From contig DGSN01000014.1 of assembly GCA_002393575.1 (NCBI GenBank), positions 1 to 10,563 of the forward strand: a DNA stretch of 10,563 nucleotides. The letters are read 5' to 3'. The stretch is from Prevotellaceae bacterium UBA4361. GTDB lineage: Bacteria; Bacteroidota; Bacteroidia; Bacteroidales; Bacteroidaceae. Below the pieces are notes generated by a model. That model was not told where the DNA came from, made no database searches, and worked only from the letters and a program-made list of their open reading frames with translations. A program made the position numbers and the translations under genes. Positions 6,926 to 10,563 of this stretch are shown here, in pieces (the first letter of the stretch is position 1; each line of letters starts with the position of its first letter).

Positions 6926-7654
6926 ATGTTTAGTGTAAAACAGAAAGAGATGTATAGTTTGAAGTATCAAGTGACAACGAGCTGCTGCGACAAGGAGGGG
7001 CGATTGAAACTTTATTCTGCCCTCCAGATGATGCAGGATTGCTCGGAAATGTGGATTGACAGTGAAAAGGGTGTGAAGCAGTTCTTTGCTGAGCAGAACA
7101 TGGCGCAACTGTTAGCGTCACGACAAGTGGAGGTGGTGCGCGTACCGAAATACAAGGAGGAACTGACGGTGACGACTTCCGTGTATGGCATGAAACCGAT
7201 GTTCGGGTTCCGAAACACGTTCATCTATGATGCAGAGGGGAAGCCTTGCTACAAGACTTGGAGCATGGGTGCGTTTGTGGATAAGAGCAACGGAAAGCTG
7301 AAGCGCATTGACGATGCCACGATTGATACGATGGTGCTGGAGCCTCAGTTGGAGATGGACTATCGAGACCGCCGCATCATTCTGCCTCAGGAGGGAGGAA
7401 GGGTGTGCGAACCCATCCGTGTGCTGAAAGCTGACATCGACTACAATCAGCACGTCAACAATGCCAACTACGTCCGCATGGCGATGGAACTGCTGCCCGA
7501 CGACTTCGAGGTGAAGGGGCTGAGAGTGGAGTATCGAGTTGCTGCAAGGATGGGCGATGTGCTTGTGCCTACCATTTACGAAACGGAAACAGGCTTGGTA
7601 GTCGCTCTGTCAATCGGTGACAGCGTGAGTGCCATCATTGAGTTCAATGAATAA
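6926..7654 (+). CDS. Acyl-ACP thioesterase (FatA/FatB-like, double hotdog)
   Basis: This 242-residue protein fits the bacterial acyl-ACP thioesterase family (PF01643), which releases free fatty acids from acyl carrier protein in the cytosol. The N-terminal hotdog begins near MYSLKYQVTTSCCDKEGRL and includes the conserved KTWSMGAFVDKSNGK region. The second hotdog carries DIDYNQHVNNANYVRMAMEL, matching the catalytic NQHVNN block of plant FatA/FatB. The ATG at 6926 follows the TAA of the previous gene (6923-6925) without a gap, so translational coupling is likely. An internal ATG at 6950 (MYSLKYQ) is a reasonable alternative start and would remove eight residues. Codon choice differs from its partner: G-ending codons are frequent here, C-ending ones in the YbgC-like gene. 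The GAATGAA and TACAAAG repeats begin within a few bases of its stop codon. Confidence 0.9.
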   Translation: MFSVKQKEMYSLKYQVTTSCCDKEGRLKLYSALQMMQDCSEMWIDSEKGVKQFFAEQNMAQLLASRQVEVVRVPKYKEELTVTTSVYGMKPMFGFRNTFIYDAEGKPCYKTWSMGAFVDKSNGKLKRIDDATIDTMVLEPQLEMDYRDRRIILPQEGGRVCEPIRVLKADIDYNQHVNNANYVRMAMELLPDDFEVKGLRVEYRVAARMGDVLVPTIYETETGLVVALSIGDSVSAIIEFNE

Positions 7655-7657
7655 TTA

Positions 7658-7688
7658 AATGAAGAATGAAGAATAAAGAATGAAGAAC
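7658..7688. repeat. Short GAATGAA iteron patch after the acyl-ACP thioesterase stop
   Basis: Four bases after the TAA stop, units of the same word seen in queG recur (AATGAAGAATGAAGAATAAAG, then AATGAAGAAC). The patch runs straight into the 106-bp TACAAAG element, so two iteron vocabularies are fused here. Confidence 0.8.
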
Positions 7689-7784
7689 CTCAATTAAGTA
7701 CAAAGTACAATTTACCAAGAACAATCAAGGATTTAAAGGATTTTCTATTACTACGTTGTTCCTTGTCCTTTGTTCTTTGTACTT
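7679..7784. repeat. 106-bp direct repeat, copy 1 (upstream of GH51 gene)
   Basis: This matches 10443-10548 at 105 of 106 positions (offset 2764; T at 7706 against G at 10470). It contains TACAAAG-type units, with inverted CTTTGTT/CTTTGTA units at the right. The right terminal inverted repeat of copy 2 is incomplete here: after CTTTGTACTT the sequence diverges to CTCTTCACTC. Confidence 0.95.
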
Positions 7785-7831
7785 CTCTTCACTCTTCCTT
7801 CGTTACATAATTTCAACACGAAGTTACAATA

Positions 7832-7849
7832 GTGAAATGGCATTTTCAC
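7832..7849. promoter_or_regulatory. Candidate operator: imperfect inverted repeat upstream of GH51 promoter
   Basis: GTGAAA and TTTCAC (7832-7837 and 7844-7849) flank TGGCAT. The site ends 9 bases before the -7 box at 7859, where a regulator could block or recruit RNA polymerase. A 6-bp dyad alone is weak evidence. Confidence 0.3.
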
Positions 7850-7858
7850 GTATTGTTG

Positions 7859-7866
7859 TATTTTTG
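7859..7866 (+). promoter_or_regulatory. Bacteroidota -7 box (TATTTTTG) for the GH51 gene
   Basis: TATTTTTG fits TAnnTTTG and lies 45 bases before ATG 7912. There is no clear TTG at -33, which is common where an activator is needed. The leader is A-rich before the start codon, as is usual in Bacteroidota. Confidence 0.6.
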
Positions 7867-7911
7867 CAGATGAAATCTTTTGAACATATTAACTAACAAA
7901 CCTAATTCAAG

Positions 7912-10461
7912 ATGAACAAAACGCTTTTTTCAGCATTGTTGCTGAGTGCAGCCGTCAGTGCGACGGCGCAAACGGAACCTATCCGCATCGACCTTGGACA
8001 GAAGGGAGCTGTGGTGTCGCCTAATCTCTATGGCATCTTCTTCGAGGAAATCAGTCACGCTGGCGACGGCGGACTCTATGCCGAGCTGGTGCAGAACCGA
8101 GGCTTCGAGGAGCAAGTGCCGCCATCGAGCATGACCTACCGCGACGGCAGAGCTTGGGCAGTGGATGCCATGAACTACGAGCACCGCACAAACCGTCGTT
8201 GGAACATCCCGTGGAACATGAAGGAAAAGGAAATGACGGGCTGGCGCATCGACGGCGTGAAGAGCAGTGTGAAAGGAGAGGTGGTTGAGGCTTCTTCACC
8301 TCTCCATCAGAACACGCCACACGCCATGCAGCTCAACATCGCCAAGGTGCAGAAAGGCGGTAAGGCAGTCCTCACCAACACCGGCTATTGGGGCATGGGC
8401 TTGAAGGCAGGCGAGAAATACGACCTGCGCTTCTATGTGCGCAGCAACGGCTACAAGGGCAACATCACCGCCCGACTGGTGAATGGAGAGACAGGCAAGT
8501 CGATTGGCACAGCCACCTTTACCAAGCAATCATTGAAAGACTGGACTGAGCTGACCGCCACGCTGACCGCTACCGAGACCGCCTCCAAGGGGGAACTGGC
8601 ATTGGAGTTCGACCAGAAAGGCACCGTGCTGGTGGATTACGTGTCGCTCTTCCCTCAGAACACCTTCAAGGGGCGCAAGAACGGTCAGCGTGCCGACGTG
8701 GCACAGATGCTCGTTGACCTGCATCCACGCTTCATGCGCTGGCCAGGCGGCTGCATCGTGGAAGGAGCCACATACGAGAACCGCGTGAAATGGAAGGAAA
8801 CCCTTGGCGACCCAATGACACGTCGCGGCGAATGGGACGTGTGGGGCTATCGTGCCACCTGGGGCATGGGCTACCATGAGTTCCTGCAGTTCTGCGAAGA
8901 CCTGGGCATGGATGCCATGTTCGTCAACAACGCAGGCATGTCGTGCTCCGTCCGCAATGGCGACTTCGTGAGCAGCACGGAAGACATGGACGCAGTTGTT
9001 CAGGACTTCCGCGACGCCATCGACTACGCACTCGCAGACCCAGCCACGAACCGCTGGGCAAAGATGCGCGCCGAGGCAGGACACCCAGCACCATTCCCAC
9101 TGAAATACGTGGAGATAGGCAACGAGAACGTCGGCCCTGAGTATGTCACCCACTTCAACTACATCTTCAAGCGACTCAAAGCCGAATATCCTAACATCAT
9201 CTTTATCAACACCCTCGGCCACACAGACCCACTCCTCGCACAGATACCTGGCGAGTACATGGTCGACCCCCACTGGTATCGCAACCCTGACTTCTTCTTC
9301 GCCAACAACCACCTCTTCGACGATGCACCACGCACACACGACATCTACGTGGGCGAATACGCTTGCAACGGAGGCGTGGGAGCCGGCAATCTTCTCGCTG
9401 CACTCAGCGAGGCAGCCTTCATCATGGGCATGGAGCGCAACAGCGACGTAGTGAAGATGACCAGCTATGCACCTCTCTTCGAGAACGAGAACCGCCGCGA
9501 CTGGCCTTGCAACCTCATCCACATCAACAGCTCGCAGGTCTATGGCCGTGCCTCCTACTACGTGCAGCAGATGGCAGCCGAGAATCGTCCTACCTACAAC
9601 GTCTTCGTGAGCGAACCTACCACGGCAGGCAAAGCGCAGCCATTCGCCCCAGGCGGCATCGGACTGGGCAGCTATGCCACACAGTGCGAATACCGCGACA
9701 TCCGAATCAAGACAGCTGACGGAAAAGTGAGGAACGTGAGCGTCGGCGAGTTGCAGCAGAAGAAAGGCGAATGGAAAGTGGAAGGCGATGCCATCCGTCA
9801 GACCTCCAACCAGCAGCTCACACTCGCACAACTGCCACAGTTCAGCAGCGACACCTACACCCTCGAACTGAAAGCGCGCAAACTGGGCGGTATGGAAGGC
9901 TTCTTCATCTATTACGGCATGGACGAACGCGGCATGAACGGCTATGCAGCCAACATAGCAGGATGGAACAACCAAACCACAGCCTTCCAACCTATACGCA
10001 GAGGAAGGACCAACGACGTGCTGGGCAGACGCAAGCAGCAGGCAGTAGAGACCGACAAGTGGTACGACATCCGCTTGGAAGTCACTCCGATGGCAGTCAC
10101 CCTCTTCGTCAATGGCGAACAAGCCACCGTGGCACGCCCTGCTGAGCATACACGCCACTTCTGCCAGACAGGTTACGACGAGCAGACAGGCGAACTCGTC
10201 ATCAAGGTAGTGAACGGAACCGAGCAGCCATACCACCGTGCTTTCAGCATCGACGGTTGCGCCAGCATCCTCCCAACGGGAAAAGTCATCACACTCAGCG
10301 GCATCGCCACCGAAGAGAACACATTTGAGCAACCAACCAAGATTGCACCGCAAACCACCCTCTTCGGACACTTCGACAAGCAGTTCTCCTACGACTTCCC
10401 ACCTATGTCGTTCACCATCATGCGAATCAAGGTGAATAAGTTAATGAAGAACCTCAATTAA
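7912..10461 (+). CDS. Secreted GH51 alpha-L-arabinofuranosidase
   Basis: This 849-residue exported enzyme is expected to release arabinofuranose from arabinan, arabinoxylan or similar plant glycans in the periplasm or at the surface. Residues 1-19 form a signal peptide with an AxA site (SATA, then QTEP) and no lipobox. Next come a GH51 N-terminal region (NLYGIFFEEISHAGDGGLYA), a CBM4/9-like beta-sandwich at about 95-255, and the TIM barrel from about 265 (RWPGG at 276-280). The acid/base Glu405 lies in EIGNENVGPEY and the nucleophile Glu482 in YVGEYACNG. Residues about 617-752 look like an inserted LamG/DUF1080-like sandwich before the C-terminal beta domain (ending SFTIMRIK). The final residues MKNLN and the stop are encoded by the 106-bp repeat. 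No SusCD or regulator gene is in view. Confidence 0.95.
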   Translation: MNKTLFSALLLSAAVSATAQTEPIRIDLGQKGAVVSPNLYGIFFEEISHAGDGGLYAELVQNRGFEEQVPPSSMTYRDGRAWAVDAMNYEHRTNRRWNIPWNMKEKEMTGWRIDGVKSSVKGEVVEASSPLHQNTPHAMQLNIAKVQKGGKAVLTNTGYWGMGLKAGEKYDLRFYVRSNGYKGNITARLVNGETGKSIGTATFTKQSLKDWTELTATLTATETASKGELALEFDQKGTVLVDYVSLFPQNTFKGRKNGQRADVAQMLVDLHPRFMRWPGGCIVEGATYENRVKWKETLGDPMTRRGEWDVWGYRATWGMGYHEFLQFCEDLGMDAMFVNNAGMSCSVRNGDFVSSTEDMDAVVQDFRDAIDYALADPATNRWAKMRAEAGHPAPFPLKYVEIGNENVGPEYVTHFNYIFKRLKAEYPNIIFINTLGHTDPLLAQIPGEYMVDPHWYRNPDFFFANNHLFDDAPRTHDIYVGEYACNGGVGAGNLLAALSEAAFIMGMERNSDVVKMTSYAPLFENENRRDWPCNLIHINSSQVYGRASYYVQQMAAENRPTYNVFVSEPTTAGKAQPFAPGGIGLGSYATQCEYRDIRIKTADGKVRNVSVGELQQKKGEWKVEGDAIRQTSNQQLTLAQLPQFSSDTYTLELKARKLGGMEGFFIYYGMDERGMNGYAANIAGWNNQTTAFQPIRRGRTNDVLGRRKQQAVETDKWYDIRLEVTPMAVTLFVNGEQATVARPAEHTRHFCQTGYDEQTGELVIKVVNGTEQPYHRAFSIDGCASILPTGKVITLSGIATEENTFEQPTKIAPQTTLFGHFDKQFSYDFPPMSFTIMRIKVNKLMKNLN

Positions 10462-10548
10462 GTACAAAGGACAATTTACCAAGAACAATCAAGGATTTAA
10501 AGGATTTTCTATTACTACGTTGTTCCTTGTCCTTTGTTCTTTGTACTT
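10443..10548. repeat. 106-bp direct repeat, copy 2 (overlaps GH51 3' end)
   Basis: This is the near-identical partner of 7679-7784. It begins inside the GH51 coding region and supplies its last codons and its stop (10459-10461). On the minus strand its right end reads TACAAAG, AACAAAG, GACAAGG, AACAACG at exact 7-bp spacing (10545 down to 10518). Confidence 0.95.
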
Positions 10549-10555
10549 AATTGAG
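10453..10555. repeat. TACAAAG palindromic element with 17-bp terminal inverted repeats
   Basis: CTCAATTAAGTACAAAG at 10453-10469 is the exact reverse complement of 10539-10555. Adjacent GGACAA and TTGTCC segments extend the pairing after a 7-base insertion (one extra unit) in the right arm. The layout resembles a ~103-bp MITE. Because it spans the GH51 stop and is followed by ATTTTTAT, it may also end transcription. Confidence 0.85.
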
Positions 10556-10563
10556 ATTTTTAT

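Noticed and set aside
8530..10371. 613-codon open frame on the minus strand
   Set aside because: It is antisense to the GH51 gene, which has signal peptide, catalytic residues and promoter. The antisense protein shows no family features.

Overview
The window looks like chromosomal DNA of a Bacteroidales bacterium, most likely Prevotella-like. Four candidate promoters carry the Bacteroidota -7 box TAnnTTTG, ribosome binding sites are not evident, and the gene families fit (a GT117/DUF2723 membrane protein, a KilA-N protein, short Bacteroidota-type QueG). Species cannot be fixed from the sequence alone.

Layout: 1-155 is AT-rich with no gene. 156-423 is a dyad-symmetric palindromic element holding six small triloop hairpins. 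A promoter at 482-489 then leads into a kilA-N gene (514-922) broken by an internal out-of-frame deletion. On the minus strand, reading from 6247 down to 956, lie a GT117/DUF2723 membrane glycosyltransferase, a NodB-type polysaccharide deacetylase and queG (epoxyqueuosine reductase); they are probably co-transcribed from a good -33/-7 promoter at 6331-6360. Divergently on the plus strand is a tight pair of thioesterase genes: a single-hotdog YbgC/FadM-like enzyme, then a double-hotdog acyl-ACP thioesterase starting one base after the first gene's stop. Then comes a secreted GH51 alpha-L-arabinofuranosidase with its own promoter.

The genes are mostly ordinary housekeeping or carbohydrate genes. 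The unusual signal is between them. Nearly every gap holds a low-complexity iteron patch, each with its own 'word': GAATGAA (7 bp), GGTCAAA/CTTTGAC (7 bp), TACAAAG/AACAAAG/GACAAGG (7 bp) and ACTCATAA (8 bp). Three of the four occur in both orientations, so they form hairpins. They also run into the genes: one patch supplies the first 64 codons of queG and the stop codon of the deacetylase gene, and another supplies the last codons and stop of the GH51 gene.

A 106-bp copy of the TACAAAG element occurs on both sides of the GH51 gene as a direct repeat with one mismatch, making the gene a potential recombination cassette. These repeats and the 156-423 element are the best candidates here for something under-described. 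No CRISPR array, rRNA, tRNA, transposase or defence operon was recognised.
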